The position numbers and the translations under genes are program-made. From JACVRM01 sp963755085 (GTDB lineage: Bacteria > Actinomycetota > Thermoleophilia > Gaiellales > Gaiellaceae), in assembly GCA_963755085.1 (NCBI GenBank), contig CAVWIN010000029.1, positions 23,940 through 87,939 on the forward strand: a DNA stretch of 64,000 nucleotides, in the 5' to 3' direction. This document shows, piece by piece, positions 16,548 through 26,237 of the stretch (position 1 is its first letter; every line of letters starts with the position of its first letter). The notes below the pieces were generated by a model, which was given only the letters and a program-made list of their open reading frames with translations, was not told the origin of the DNA and ran no database searches.

Positions 16548-18485
16548 GTGCCACGCCGCCGGCGTCAGCAGGACCTGGACAGAGTTCTCGGCGCCCCGGC
16601 GCTCTTCGCGACCGCCTACGGCGACGTCGGGTCTTCCATCTACTACGCGCTCGGCGTCACCGCGGTCTTCGCGCTCGGCCTGACGCCGCTCGTCTTCGTC
16701 ATCGCCGGCATCTTCTTCGCCGCCACCGCGACGACGTACGCCGAGGGCACGGTCCGCTACCCGGAGGCCGGCGGCTCCTCGAGCTTCGCCCGCCACGCCT
16801 TCAACGAGGTGGCGAGCTTCGGGGCCGGCTGGGCCCAGATGCTCAACTACGTCGTCACGATCTCGATCTCGGCGTTCTTCATCCCGCACTACCTCTCGGT
16901 CTTCTGGGAGCCGCTGCGGAGCAGCCCCTGGGACATCGTCGGCGGGATCACCGTCGTTTGCCTCCTCGTCACGCTGAACTTCTTCGGGATCCGCGAGTCG
17001 ACCCGCGTGAACGTGGTGCTCGCGGTGGTGGACTTCGGCACCCAGCTCTTGCTTGTGCTGATCGGGCTGGCGCTGATCTTCAAGCCCCGCATCCTCATCG
17101 ACAACATCCATCTCGGCGTCGCGCCGACGTGGGGCGACTTCCTGCTCGCGATCCCGATCGGGATGATCGCGTACACAGGAATGGAGACCATCTCCAACCT
17201 GGCCCAGGAGACCCGCGACCCGCAGCGCGCGGTGCCCCGCGCGTACAAGGCCGTCGCGGTCGCCGTCTTCTCGATCTACCTGACGCTCCCGGCGATCGCG
17301 CTCATGGCGCTGCCGGTCGAGCGCGTGGCCGGCGGCGGGTACGCGACCCGCCTGGGGCTCCCTCCCGAGCAGCACGGCTTCGCGAATGACCCCGTGCTCG
17401 GCGTGGTCTCGAACCTCGGGGTCACCGGCACCGCGCTCGACGGGCTGCGCATCTACGTCGGCCTGCTCGCTGCGACCATCCTGCTCATCGCCGCGAACGC
17501 CGGCGTGATCGGCTCCTCGCGCGTCACCTATGCGATGTCGAGCTACCGCCAGCTGCCGCAGGTCTTCAGCCGGCTGCACCGCAAGTACAAGACCCCGTGG
17601 CTGTCGCTCCTGTTCTTCTCCGGGTTGCTTCCGATCCTGACGCTGTCCCCGGGGCGGATCACCTTCCTCGGGACGATGTACTCGTTCGGGGCGATGCTGT
17701 CGTTCGCGATCGCGAATGCGTCGCTGATCGCGCTGCGTTACCGCTTCCCGGACGCCGAGCTGCTCGTCAAGGGCAAGCCCAACCTGCGCTGGCGTGGCGT
17801 CGACTGGCCGCTCTTCTCGATCGTCGGCCTGCTCGGCACGGCGTCGGCCTGGATCGTGGTCAACGTCCAGGAGTCGCTCACCCGCTGGGTCGGGCTCAGC
17901 TGGCTCGGCGTCGGCTTTGCCGCCTTCGTCATCTACCGCCGCCGCTTCGTACACCTGCCGCTGCGCGCAACGGTACGCGCGCCGGCGCAAATGCTCGGGC
18001 CGTCGCTGAGCATCGAGTACCGCTCGATCGTCGTGCCGGTGATCCGCTCCGCGGGGACCGAAGAGGCCCTCGTCGCGGCGGCCCGCCTCGCCGCCGAGCG
18101 CAACGCCGTGATCGAGATCGTCGCGGTCGTCGAGGTGCCGCTCGACCTGCCGATCGACGCGCCCCTCGCCGCCGAGGACGAGGCGCACCGCACGCTGGAC
18201 GACGCCGAGGCGCTCCTCGACCGCTACGGCGTCCGGGCGGTCGGTCGGCTGCTGCGTGCCCGGTCGGCCGGCCCGGAGATCGTCGCCGAGGCGGCGCGCC
18301 GGAACGCCGAGATCCTGATCATTGGCGCCGAGCGTAACGAGCGCGCGTCGCGTTACCACCCGTTCCCGCGCAATGTCGAGTACATCCTGAAGCACGCACC
18401 CTGCCGGACGATGGTCGCGGCGCCGCCGTTGCGCGCTGCGCGGAACGGTCACCGCACCCAGAGCGTCGTCGCCGCCGAGCACTGA
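16548..18485 (+). CDS. APC-family permease with C-terminal Usp domain (copy 1, intact)
   Basis: A 645-residue protein. Residues about 10-460 form an APC-superfamily transporter of about 12 helices: ATAYGDVGSSIYYALG in helix 1, EGTVRYPEAGGSSSFARHAFNE, IAYTGMETISNLAQETRDP (helix 6 region), and AANAGVIGSSRVTYAMSSYRQLP. Residues about 490-635 form a universal-stress-protein domain (YRSIVVPVIRSAGTEEALVAAARLAAERNA, and the late EILIIGAERNE). The substrate is not shown by sequence. Its place between the kdp genes and trkA genes, and the Usp tail, recall the KimA K+ importers, so K+ is a reasonable guess, with amino acids as the alternative. It is the only intact copy of three. Confidence 0.85.
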   Translation: MPRRRRQQDLDRVLGAPALFATAYGDVGSSIYYALGVTAVFALGLTPLVFVIAGIFFAATATTYAEGTVRYPEAGGSSSFARHAFNEVASFGAGWAQMLNYVVTISISAFFIPHYLSVFWEPLRSSPWDIVGGITVVCLLVTLNFFGIRESTRVNVVLAVVDFGTQLLLVLIGLALIFKPRILIDNIHLGVAPTWGDFLLAIPIGMIAYTGMETISNLAQETRDPQRAVPRAYKAVAVAVFSIYLTLPAIALMALPVERVAGGGYATRLGLPPEQHGFANDPVLGVVSNLGVTGTALDGLRIYVGLLAATILLIAANAGVIGSSRVTYAMSSYRQLPQVFSRLHRKYKTPWLSLLFFSGLLPILTLSPGRITFLGTMYSFGAMLSFAIANASLIALRYRFPDAELLVKGKPNLRWRGVDWPLFSIVGLLGTASAWIVVNVQESLTRWVGLSWLGVGFAAFVIYRRRFVHLPLRATVRAPAQMLGPSLSIEYRSIVVPVIRSAGTEEALVAAARLAAERNAVIEIVAVVEVPLDLPIDAPLAAEDEAHRTLDDAEALLDRYGVRAVGRLLRARSAGPEIVAEAARRNAEILIIGAERNERASRYHPFPRNVEYILKHAPCRTMVAAPPLRAARNGHRTQSVVAAEH

Positions 18486-18498
18486 CCTTTCTCCCCAC

Positions 18499-18504
18499 TA
18501 GAGT
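18499..18504 (+). promoter_or_regulatory. -10 box of a leaderless promoter
   Basis: TAGAGT ends 6 nt before GTG 18511, with no ribosome binding site in between. The gene would therefore have its own transcript in addition to read-through from copy 1. Confidence 0.45.
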
Positions 18505-18510
18505 CCCGCC

Positions 18511-20419
18511 GTGCCGCGCAGGCGACGCCGCCAGCAGCAGGGACTCGAGCGCGTCCTCGGCACGCCCGCCCTCTTCGCGACCGCCTACGGCAACGTCGGC
18601 TCGTCGATCTACTACGCGCTCGGCCTGACCGCCGCGTACGCGCTCGGCCTGACGCCGGTCGTCTTCGTCATCGCCGGCCTGATCTTCGCCGCCACCGCGG
18701 CGAGCTACGCGGAGGGCACGGTCCGGTTCCCCGAGGCCGGCGGCTCCGCCAGCTTCGCGCGCCACGCGTTCAACGAGCTCGTGAGCTTCGGCGCCGGCTG
18801 GAGCCAGATGCTCGTCTACATCGTCACCGTCGCGACGTCGGCCTTTTTCGTCCCGCATTACCTCTCGATCTTCTGGGAGCCGCTGAAGACGAACCCGTGG
18901 GACATCGTCGGCGGGGCGATCGTGATCGTCTCGCTCGTCATCCTCAACATCGTCGGCGTTCAGGAGGCGGCGAAACTCAGCATCGTCCTCGCGGTCATCG
19001 ACTTCGCGACGCAGGTGCTGCTCGTGCTGCTCGGCTTCGTGCTCGTCTTCAGCCCGCAGATCCTGGTCGACAACGTCCACTGGGGCGTCGCGCCGACGTG
19101 GGCGAACCTGGCGATCGCGATCCCGGTGGCGATGCTCGCGTATACGGGGGTGGAGACCGTCTCGAACCTGGCGGAAGAGGTGCGCGATCCCGTGCACAGC
19201 GTGCCCAACGCCTACCGGCTCGTCGCCGGCGCTGTCTTCGCCATCTACTTCACGCTGCCGCTGATCGCGCTCTCGGCGCTGCCCGTGAAGCTGATCGACG
19301 GGCAGCTGACGACGCTGCTCGCGCTGCCGCCGGAGGACGGCGGCTACCAGAACGACCCGGTGCTGGGCATCGTCGAGAACCTCGGACTCAGCGGCGCCAC
19401 GCTCAACGCGCTCAGGATCTACGTCGGCGTCCTGGCGGCGACGATCCTGTACATCGCGACGAACGCCGGCGTGATCGGCGCCTCGCGCATCACCTACTCG
19501 ATGGCGTCGTACCGCCAGCTGCCGAGCGTCTTCCGCCGGCTCCACCCGCGCTTCAAGACGCCGTGGATCTCGCTCGTCGCGTTTGCCGGAATTGCGCCGA
19601 TCCTGCTGATCCTGCCCGGCAGCGTCACGTTCGTGGGCACCCTCTATGCGTTCGGCGCGACGCTGTCGTTCACGGTCGCGCACGCCTCGATCGTCCGGCT
19701 GCGCGTGCTGGCGCGAGGGCAGGAGCTGTCCTACACGGCGCGGCCGAACCTCAGGGTCGGCGGGATCGAGTGGCCTGTCTTCGCGCTCGTCGGCGGCGTG
19801 GCCACGTTCATCTCGTTCCTCGTCATCCTCCTCCAGAACCCCACGATCACGGTGGGTCGGCATGGGCTGGATCCTGTTCGGCCTGATCGCCTACACGGTC
19901 TACCGGCGCCGCTTCGTCCACGAGCCGGTGACCGAGATCGTGCGCGCGCCGGCGCTCGTGCTCGGGCCGTCGCTGACGGTCGAGTACCGGACGATCGTCG
20001 TGCCGGTGGTGCGCTCGCCCGAGTCCGAGGAGGCGCTCGTCGCCGCCGCGCGGCTCGCGTCCGACCGGGGCTCGCGGATCGCCGTGCTGCACGTCCTCGA
20101 GATGCCGCTGGATGTGCCGGTCGACGCGCGGCTCGGCGACGCCGAGGAGGAGGCTGCGGACGAGCTGCTCGACGACGCCGAGGCCCTGGTCGAGCGCTAC
20201 GGCGTGCCCGTCTACACGCGCATCGTGCGCGCACGCACCGCCGGTTCCGCCATCGTCGAGGAGGCGGGTGCGCGCAACGCCGAGCTGATCGTGCTCGGCG
20301 CGTCGCGCCGGGCGCACGCGGCGGCGGGACGCAAGGCCATCTTCGGCCGCACGGTCGACTACGTGCTCAAGAACGCCCCGACCCGGGTCATGGTCGCCGC
20401 CGGCCGGAAAGCAGCATGA
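18511..20419 (+). pseudogene. APC-family permease with C-terminal Usp domain (copy 2, frameshifted)
   Basis: Closely similar to copy 1 along its whole length. The permease part (ATAYGNVGSSIYYALG, EGTVRFPEAGGSASFARHAFNE, YTGVETVSNLAEEVRDP, TNAGVIGASRITYSMASYRQLP) reads in one frame to about 19855. The remaining sequence, from WVGMGWILFGLIAYTVYRRRFVHEP through the complete Usp domain to the stop at 20419, continues in the +1 frame. Copy 1 has RWVGLSWLGVG at this junction, so one extra base or two missing bases near ACGGTGGG explain the break. Nothing else is damaged, which favours a sequence error or a very recent mutation. If restored the protein has about 635 residues. Confidence 0.8.
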
Positions 20420-20583
20420 GAAAGAACGCGACCACGGCGATGTCGGTCGTCCTCATCGTTCTCGGCGCGCTGATGCTCGTCGTCACGGCCGTGGCCGGGG
20501 GCTCCGGGCTCGCGGTCGGGTATGTCTTCGGCGCCGGGCTGCTTCTCGCCGGCGCCCTGCGGCTCTACCTTTTGTCCCGGTAA
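20416..20583 (+). CDS. 55-residue two-helix membrane protein
   Basis: A small protein with a short Arg-Lys N-terminus and two hydrophobic segments, VVLIVLGALMLVVTAVAGG and VGYVFGAGLLLAGALRLYLL. The ATG at 20416 overlaps the stop of copy 2 by 4 nt, and its stop codon abuts the start of copy 3 (last base shared). It is thus coupled to two transporter genes and could be a small accessory subunit. I do not recognise a family beyond a general resemblance to short actinobacterial membrane proteins. Confidence 0.65.
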   Translation: MRKNATTAMSVVLIVLGALMLVVTAVAGGSGLAVGYVFGAGLLLAGALRLYLLSR

Positions 20584-22527
20584 TGGCTCGCAAGGTCACA
20601 GGGCTGGAGCGCGTCCTCGACGTCCCGTCGCTCGCCGCGGTCGCCTACGGCGAGATCGCGTCCTCGATCTACTTCGCGCTCGGCATCGTCGCGCTCGAGG
20701 CGCTCGGCCTGACGTCGTGGGTATTGCTCGGCGTCGGCATCCTCTTCCTGCTCGTCGCCGCCTCGTACGCGGAGGGCACGGCCGCGATCCCCGAGACGGG
20801 CGGCGCGGCCCTGTTCGTCCGCCGCGCCTACAACGACCAGGCCGGCTTCCTCACCGGCTGGGTGCTGTTCCTCGACTACGTGATCGTGATCGCGCTCGCC
20901 GCATTGTTCGCACCGCACTATCTGGGCGCGGCGCTCGGCTGGAACGGCATCCGCGACAAGCCCTGGGACATCGTCATCGGGATCGGGATCATCCTCGGCG
21001 TCGCCGGCATCCGGCTGATCCGGCGCCCGGGCCTGTACGGGCTCGCCATCGTGATCGCCGCCGTGGCCGTCGTCTCGCACGTGCTGCTGATCGTGCTCGG
21101 CGGCATCTGGCTCGTCTCGACGCAGGGCTTCGGCAGCGGCGTGATCTGGGGCGAGGCGCCCTCCTGGCACGCGCTCGCCTTCTCGCTGCCGCTCGCGATG
21201 CTCGCCTACACGGGCCTCGAGACAGTGGCCAACCTCGCCTCGGACGCGCGCACGCCCGGCCGCACGCTGCCGCGTAGCCTGTTCATCGGCATCGGCGCGG
21301 CCGTCTTCGTCGCCTTCGCGATGGCGGTCATCGGCCTCTCCGCGTACCCGCCGCACCGCGACCCGGCCGGCCCGAACGGCTGGGCGACCGACCTGGGCAC
21401 CGAGTGGATCCGCGCGCCGCTCGTCGGCATCACCGACGCCCTCAACGGGCCGCTGCCCGCCACGCTCGTCGACGTGCTGCGCGTCGTGCGTCGGCGTCAG
21501 CGGCACCTTCGTGCTCATCGCCGCGGTCAGCACCTCGATGTCGGGCGCCGGCCGCCTCGCCTACTCGCTGGCGAAGCACGACATGCTCCCGCACTCGTTC
21601 GCGCGGCTGAACCGCCGGACGCTGTTCTCGCCGTCGACGCTGATCAGCACGTCGCTCATCAGTTGCGGGTTCCTGATCGCGACCGCCTTCACCACCGAGC
21701 CGGTGCGCTCGCTCGCGAGCCTGTTCTCGTTCGGCGTCCTGCTCGCGTTCACCGCCGCGCAGGTGGCCGTGGTCAAGCTGCGCTTCACGGAGCCGAACCT
21801 GGAGCGCCCGTTCCGCGCCCGGCCCGAGGTGCGCTGGCGCGGCACGCCCGTGCCGCTCGCGGCGCTGATCGGCGCCCCGCTGACCTTCGCGATCTGGATC
21901 GTCTCGCTGATCACGCACCCCACGCCACGAATCGTCGGCCCGCTGTGGCTGCTCGCCGGCGTGGTCATCTTCGTCCTCGTGCGGACGTCCCGCCGCGAGC
22001 CGGTGCTCGGCAGTGTCGTGCCCGCGGCCGGCGACCTCGACCCGTTCGAGGAGGGCGCGTACGAGCGCATCTTCGTGCCGCTGAAGCTCGGCCCGATCGG
22101 CGACGAGGTGCTCGCCACCGCGATCCGGCTGGCCGAGGAACGCGGGTCGGCGCTGCGCGTCTTCTACGGCGAGAAGGTGCCGATGGACACGCCGCTCGAC
22201 GCCGACCTGCCGGACATGTCGGAGGCCGCGTTCGCCTCCCTCGGCGACGCGCGCGAGCTCGCCGAGGAGCACGGCGTCGAGATCGAGACGGTCTCCGCCC
22301 GCACCCGCTCGCTCGGCGAGGCGATCGTGCGCGAGGCCGACGAGTGGGGGGCCGACCTGATCATCCTGGGCTCCGCGCCGCGCTGGCGGCGGCAGTCGCG
22401 CTTCTTCAGCCCGACCGTCGACTACGTCCTGCGGAAGGCGTCCTGCGAGGTGATGGTGATCGCATACCCGCAGGGCGTCCTCGAGGACGAGGCGGAGCCC
22501 GAGGAGTCCGCTACGCTCACACCATGA
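20583..22527 (+). pseudogene. APC-family permease with C-terminal Usp domain (copy 3, frameshifted)
   Basis: A more distant paralogue of copies 1 and 2. The first part (AAVAYGEIASSIYFALG, EGTAAIPETGGAALFVRRAYND, LAYTGLETVANLASDARTP) reads to about 21485. After that CVGVSGTFVLIAAVSTSMSGAGRLAYSLAKHDMLP and everything up to the stop at 22527 lies in the +1 frame. The break is near GTCGTGCGTC, where one extra G suffices. The C-terminal Usp domain (YERIFVPLKLGPIGDEVLATAIRLAEERGS, then ADLIILGSAPRWRRQ) is complete. If repaired, the protein has about 647 residues. The direction of the shift is the same as in copy 2. Confidence 0.78.
22512..22517 (+). promoter_or_regulatory. -10 box of a leaderless promoter inside copy 3
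   Basis: TACGCT ends 6 nt before ATG 22524 and lies in the last codons of the permease gene. It could give the trkA pair its own transcript. Confidence 0.4.
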
Positions 22528-22952
22528 AGGCCGTCGTGATCGGCTGCGGCCGCGTCGGCTCCTCGGTCGCGAAGGCGCTGGTCCGCCACGGGTGGGACGT
22601 CGTGGCGATCGACGAGAACGAGGATGCCCTGACGCGGCTCGGCGAGGACTGGAAAGGCGGGTTCCTCGTCGGCCACGGCATGGACATGGAGCTGCTGCGC
22701 GAGGCCGGCGCCGAGCAGGCCGACGCCGCCGTCGTCGCCACGAACGGCGACAACACGAACATCGTCGTCGGCCAGGTGCTCGAGAAGCGGTTCGACATCG
22801 GCTGCGTCGTCGTCCGCATCCTCGACCCGGCGCGGGCCGAGCTGTACTCGACGCTCGGGCTGCGCATCATCTGCCCGACCTCGAGCGCGATCTCGGTGCT
22901 GATCGAGGCGGCGCGCTCGTGCGAGACCCGCCCGGAACGCGCGCCCGCCTAG
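22524..22952 (+). CDS. TrkA-N (RCK) domain protein, single-domain
   Basis: A 142-residue Rossmann-fold protein: VVIGCGRVGSSVAKAL is the NAD-binding glycine loop, then DVVAIDENEDAL with the acidic residue that holds the ribose, and ATNGDNTNIVVGQVLEKRF. Only the TrkA-N domain is present, with no TrkA-C. Such subunits bind NAD(H) or ATP on the cytoplasmic face of K+ channels and transporters and control their opening. The next gene starts directly after its stop, so the two probably form a hetero-complex, as the mycobacterial CeoB/CeoC pair is thought to do. The start overlaps the permease stop by 4 nt. Confidence 0.85.
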   Translation: MKAVVIGCGRVGSSVAKALVRHGWDVVAIDENEDALTRLGEDWKGGFLVGHGMDMELLREAGAEQADAAVVATNGDNTNIVVGQVLEKRFDIGCVVVRILDPARAELYSTLGLRIICPTSSAISVLIEAARSCETRPERAPA

Positions 22953-23615
22953 ATGTACATCCTGGTCGCGGGCGGGGGGAAGGTGGGCGCGAACGTCACG
23001 CGGACCCTCATCGCCTGGGGCCACGAGGTCACGCTGATCGAGCAGCGGCGCGACCGCTTCGAGCGGCTGGAGGCCGAGTTCGAGCACCGGGTCCAGGTGG
23101 GCGATGCCACGGAGATGTTCGTGCTCGAGCGTGCGGGCATCCGCAGGCCGCCGGACCTGCTCGTGGCCGTCACCGGCGACGACGAGGACAACATCGTCAT
23201 CTGCCAGATGGCCCGCGAGCACTTCGGCGTCCAGAAGGTGATCGCGCGCGTGAACGACCCGCGCAATCAGGAGCACTTCGACCTGCTCGGGATCGCGCCG
23301 ACCGTGTCGGCGACCGCGAATGTGCTCGCGATGATCGAGCATGAGGTGCCCGAGCACGAGCTCATCCACCTGCTCGAGCTGAAGCGCGAGAGCCTCGAGA
23401 TCGTCGAGGTGCAGATCGACAAGGACTCGCCGTCGGTGGGGAAGCGGATCGACAAGCTGACTCTGCCCGAGGGCTCGCGGCTGATCTCCGTCATGCGCGA
23501 CGGCCGGGCGTGGATCGCCGACGAGGCGACGGAGCTCCAGGCCGGCGACCAGGTGCTCGCGATCCTCGAGGCGGGCAAAGAAGCCGAGCTCCGCGGCGTC
23601 CTGCTGAAGCGCTGA
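22953..23615 (+). CDS. trkA: TrkA-type K+ transport regulator (TrkA-N plus TrkA-C)
   Basis: A 220-residue protein. Residues 1-135 are the nucleotide-binding RCK domain (ILVAGGGKVGANVTRTL, LIEQRRDRFERL, VAVTGDDEDNIVICQMA, VIARVNDPRNQEHF). Residues about 140-218 are a TrkA-C domain (LEIVEVQIDKDSPSVGKRIDKLTLPEGSRLISVMRDG, AGDQVLAI). It starts on the base after the stop of the single-domain paralogue. No TrkH/TrkG/KtrB pore gene is in the window, so the partners may be the adjacent APC-Usp permeases or a distant pore protein. Confidence 0.9.
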   Translation: MYILVAGGGKVGANVTRTLIAWGHEVTLIEQRRDRFERLEAEFEHRVQVGDATEMFVLERAGIRRPPDLLVAVTGDDEDNIVICQMAREHFGVQKVIARVNDPRNQEHFDLLGIAPTVSATANVLAMIEHEVPEHELIHLLELKRESLEIVEVQIDKDSPSVGKRIDKLTLPEGSRLISVMRDGRAWIADEATELQAGDQVLAILEAGKEAELRGVLLKR

Positions 23616-23637
23616 GCATCCCGCCCGACGTAGGCGA

Positions 23638-25146
23638 ATGACGCCGTTCGCGGACGTCGTCGACGCGTCGTCCGCCGTAGCGGCCACGTCTGCCCGCTCT
23701 GCCAAGACGGCGGCCCTCGCCGAGCTCCTCCGCCGGCTCGACCCCGACGAGGTGCCGATCGCGGTCGGCTTCCTCACCGGCGCGCCGCGCCAGGGGCGGG
23801 TCGGGGTCGGCTACGCGACGGTCTACGGGGTCGAGGCGGCGCCGGCAGCCGAGCCGTCGCTCACGGTCGCCGACGTCGACGCGGCGGTTACGGCGGTGCA
23901 GCAGCTCACCGGCAAGGGCTCGGCGGACGCCCGCCGTGCCGTCCTGTCCGACCTGCTCGGCCGCGCAACGGCCGAGGAGGCCTCGTTTCTGCGCCGCCTC
24001 TTCACCGGCGAGCTGCGCCAGGGGGCGCTCGCCGGCGTGATGGTGGACGCGGTGGCGAAGGCGGCGGGCGTGGCGGCCGACGTCACGCGGCGCGCGTTCA
24101 TGCTCTCCGGCGACCTTTCGCGCACGGCGGCGATCGCACTCGGCGAGGGCGAGGCGGGCCTGCGCGCGGTCGGCTTCGAGCTGTTCCGCCCGGTGCTGCC
24201 GATGCTCGCCTCGCCGGCGGAGAGCGTCCGCGAGGCGGTCGAAAGCTTCGAGCTCTCCTCGGTCGAGTGGAAGCTCGACGGCATCCGCATCCAGATTCAC
24301 CGGCGCGCCGGCGAGGTGCAGATCTACACGCGCAACCTCAACGACATCACCGCCGTGCTGCCGGGGATCGCGGAGGCGGTACGGGGGCTGCCGCTGCAGC
24401 AGGCGGTGCTGGACGGCGAGGCGATCTGGATGGGCGACGCCGGCCCGGCCGCGTTTCAGGACACCGTCGCGCGCCTCGACGGCGACGCCCCGCCCGAGGG
24501 GATGAGGACGTTCCTCTTCGACGTGCTGCACCTTGACGGCGACGATCTGCTCGACGCGCCGCTGGCCGAGCGCGCGGCCAGGCTCGATGCCGTCGCAGGC
24601 GACATGCGCATCCCGCGTGTGCTGACGAGCGACCCGGAGGTGGGGGAGCGCGTCCTCGAGGAGGCGCTCGCCGCGGGCCACGAGGGCGTCGTCGTGAAGG
24701 ACGCGGACTCGCCGTATGTCGCCGGGCGCCGCGGGAAGGCGTGGCGCAAGGTCAAACCCGTTCGTACCTACGACCTGGTCGTGCTCGGCGCCGAGTGGGG
24801 CCACGGGCGGCGGCAGGGCCGGCTCTCCAACCTCCACCTCGGCGCGCGGGGGGCCGACGGCGGCTTCATCATGGTCGGCAAGACGTTCAAGGGCATGACC
24901 GATGAGCTGCTCGAGTGGCAGACGGCCGCACTGCTCGAGCGCGAGGTCGAGCGGCGCGGGATCACCGTCCTCGTCCGGCCGGAGCTCGTCGTCGAGATCG
25001 CGCTCGACGGTGTCCAGGCGTCAACGCGCTACCCGGGCGGCGTCGCGCTCCGCTTCGCGCGCGTGAAGGGCTACCGGCCCGACAAGGACGCGGCCGAGGC
25101 CGACACGATCGAGGCGCTGCGGGCGCTCCTGCCCGCGCGGATGTAG
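23638..25146 (+). CDS. ATP-dependent DNA ligase (LigB type)
   Basis: A 502-residue enzyme, the size of mycobacterial LigB and archaeal-type ligases. Residues about 1-170 are the helical N-terminal DNA-binding domain. The nucleotidyltransferase domain has motif I EWKLDGIRIQIHR, with the Lys that is adenylated, DGEAIW (motif III), FDVLHLDGDDLLD (motif IIIa), GHEGVVVKDADSPY (motif IV) and AWRKVKP (motif V). A C-terminal OB-fold domain includes VLGAEWGHGRRQGRLSNLHLGAR. It seals nicks with ATP and is normally accessory to the NAD-dependent LigA. The start is ATG 23638, 22 nt after the trkA stop. Confidence 0.93.
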   Translation: MTPFADVVDASSAVAATSARSAKTAALAELLRRLDPDEVPIAVGFLTGAPRQGRVGVGYATVYGVEAAPAAEPSLTVADVDAAVTAVQQLTGKGSADARRAVLSDLLGRATAEEASFLRRLFTGELRQGALAGVMVDAVAKAAGVAADVTRRAFMLSGDLSRTAAIALGEGEAGLRAVGFELFRPVLPMLASPAESVREAVESFELSSVEWKLDGIRIQIHRRAGEVQIYTRNLNDITAVLPGIAEAVRGLPLQQAVLDGEAIWMGDAGPAAFQDTVARLDGDAPPEGMRTFLFDVLHLDGDDLLDAPLAERAARLDAVAGDMRIPRVLTSDPEVGERVLEEALAAGHEGVVVKDADSPYVAGRRGKAWRKVKPVRTYDLVVLGAEWGHGRRQGRLSNLHLGARGADGGFIMVGKTFKGMTDELLEWQTAALLEREVERRGITVLVRPELVVEIALDGVQASTRYPGGVALRFARVKGYRPDKDAAEADTIEALRALLPARM

Positions 25147-25152
25147 CGGCCG

Positions 25153-25374
25153 TCAGGCCGAGCGCCTGCGGTGCACGCGCGGCGCCTGCTGTCCGAGCGC
25201 CGCGTAGGCGAGCGCTTGCAGCGACTCGTTGAGCGAGCTCAGCTCGCGCACGATCGGCGCAATCTGCTCGCCGCTGTCGAGCCGGCGGTTGAGTGCGCGC
25301 AGCTCGGCGGTCAGCGCGTCCAGGCGCCCGAGCAGGGCGTCGAACTGCCGGTCACCGAGCTCTCTGGGCTCCAT
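25153..25374 (-). CDS. Small coiled-coil protein of unknown function
   Basis: A 73-residue protein with a heptad-like core (FDALLGRLDALTAELRALNRRLDSGE, then IVRELSSLNESLQALAY) and a basic tail VHRRRSA. The start ATG 25374 overlaps the upstream HAD-like gene by 23 nt and has TACGAT 7 nt before it, so it could also be transcribed alone. It stops 6 nt from the convergent ligase gene. No family is recognised. Confidence 0.5.
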   Translation of the reverse strand: MEPRELGDRQFDALLGRLDALTAELRALNRRLDSGEQIAPIVRELSSLNESLQALAYAALGQQAPRVHRRRSA

Positions 25375-25855
25375 GCACCTGATCGTAGTCCGCGGCGCGG
25401 ATCAGCTCGTCGCGAGTTCGCGCAACGTCCGCGTCGCCGAGCGCGGCGAGCAGACGCTCCAGTGCGCCCGTGCCGGCCTCGACCGCGTCGACGCGGCGGT
25501 CGGCGCCGAGCTGCGCGAGCACGACGCGCGCCAGCGGCTCCGGCGCATCGGTGAAGACGCCGAGCCGGACGCCGCGGCCCGCGAGCGCGCGCAGCGCGGC
25601 GGCCACGGCGGCGTCACGGCGCACGTGCACGGGCGCGTGGTCCTCGGCGAAACGGGAGAGTGAGTTCCGCCAGTCCCCAATTCCATGCTCGGCCCACTCG
25701 TCGAGCTGGGCCGCGGCCTCGCCGCGATCTGCAGGCAGGGCCGACGCATCCAGCCCGGCGATTGACGCGTAGCGCCGGGACGCGTCTACGAGCCACGCCG
25801 ACCAGAGGCCGTGGGTGTCCGCCAGGGCATCCAGCTCGACCGCGAGCGCGCTCAC
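25352..25855 (-). CDS. Degenerate HAD-like hydrolase
   Basis: A 167-residue protein with an HAD-like layout: an N-terminal strand (LAVELDALADTHGLW), a helical cap region, then LRALAGRGVRLGVFTDAPEPLARVVLAQLG, which matches HAD motif II (Thr in FTD). Motif I should read DxDx(T/V); here the first Asp is Glu and one residue is missing, so phosphatase activity is doubtful. The start GTG 25855 overlaps the VanZ-like gene by 4 nt. It may be a non-catalytic member or a diverged enzyme with another substrate. Confidence 0.6.
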   Translation of the reverse strand: MSALAVELDALADTHGLWSAWLVDASRRYASIAGLDASALPADRGEAAAQLDEWAEHGIGDWRNSLSRFAEDHAPVHVRRDAAVAAALRALAGRGVRLGVFTDAPEPLARVVLAQLGADRRVDAVEAGTGALERLLAALGDADVARTRDELIRAADYDQVHGAQRAR

Positions 25856-26208
25856 CGCAGCACCCGGCGTGCGGCGAGGAGGCCGATGACGATTCCGATC
25901 GAGTCGATCGCCACGTCGCGCGGCCGGCCCTCGCGGCCGACCACGAACGACTGGTGGTACTCGTCCGAGCAGGCGTAGAGGAACGCCGCCGCGGCCGCCC
26001 ACGGCGTCGTCACCGCGCGCCGCAGCAGGAACGCGAGGATCGCGTACTCGGTCACGTGCGCGCACTTGCGCAGGATCAGATCCCAAGTGCCGAGCCCGCT
26101 GTGCAGCGACGGGATCGACGACAGCGCGAAGATCAGCCCGGCCCAGAGCACGATCGGGAGCCACACCGTCAAGAGCGGCGAGCGGTTGCGGAAGACGTGC
26201 GCCTCCAT
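25852..26208 (-). CDS. VanZ-like membrane protein
   Basis: A 118-residue protein with four hydrophobic segments: TVWLPIVLWAGLIFALSSIP, a middle CAHVTEYAILAFLLRRA, an AAAAFLYACSDEYHQSFV helix, and a C-terminal IDSIGIVIGLLAARR. The combination of Lys-Cys-Ala-His-x-x-Glu-Tyr with SDEYHQSFVxGREGRPRDVAIDS is the VanZ-like signature. The role of most members is unknown; the name comes from teicoplanin resistance. It is first in a three-gene minus-strand operon and diverges from the cobalamin riboswitch. Confidence 0.85.
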   Translation of the reverse strand: MEAHVFRNRSPLLTVWLPIVLWAGLIFALSSIPSLHSGLGTWDLILRKCAHVTEYAILAFLLRRAVTTPWAAAAAFLYACSDEYHQSFVVGREGRPRDVAIDSIGIVIGLLAARRVLR

Positions 26209-26237
26209 GCTCCATAGTCTGTCGATCCGGCCGCTGG

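Noticed and set aside
18511..20419. Programmed +1 ribosomal frameshifting in copy 2 of the APC-Usp genes
   Set aside because: No known slippery sequence, stop codon or conserved stimulatory structure is visible at the junction, and the intact copy 1 needs no frameshift. Similar breaks in unrelated genes of the window point to sequence errors.
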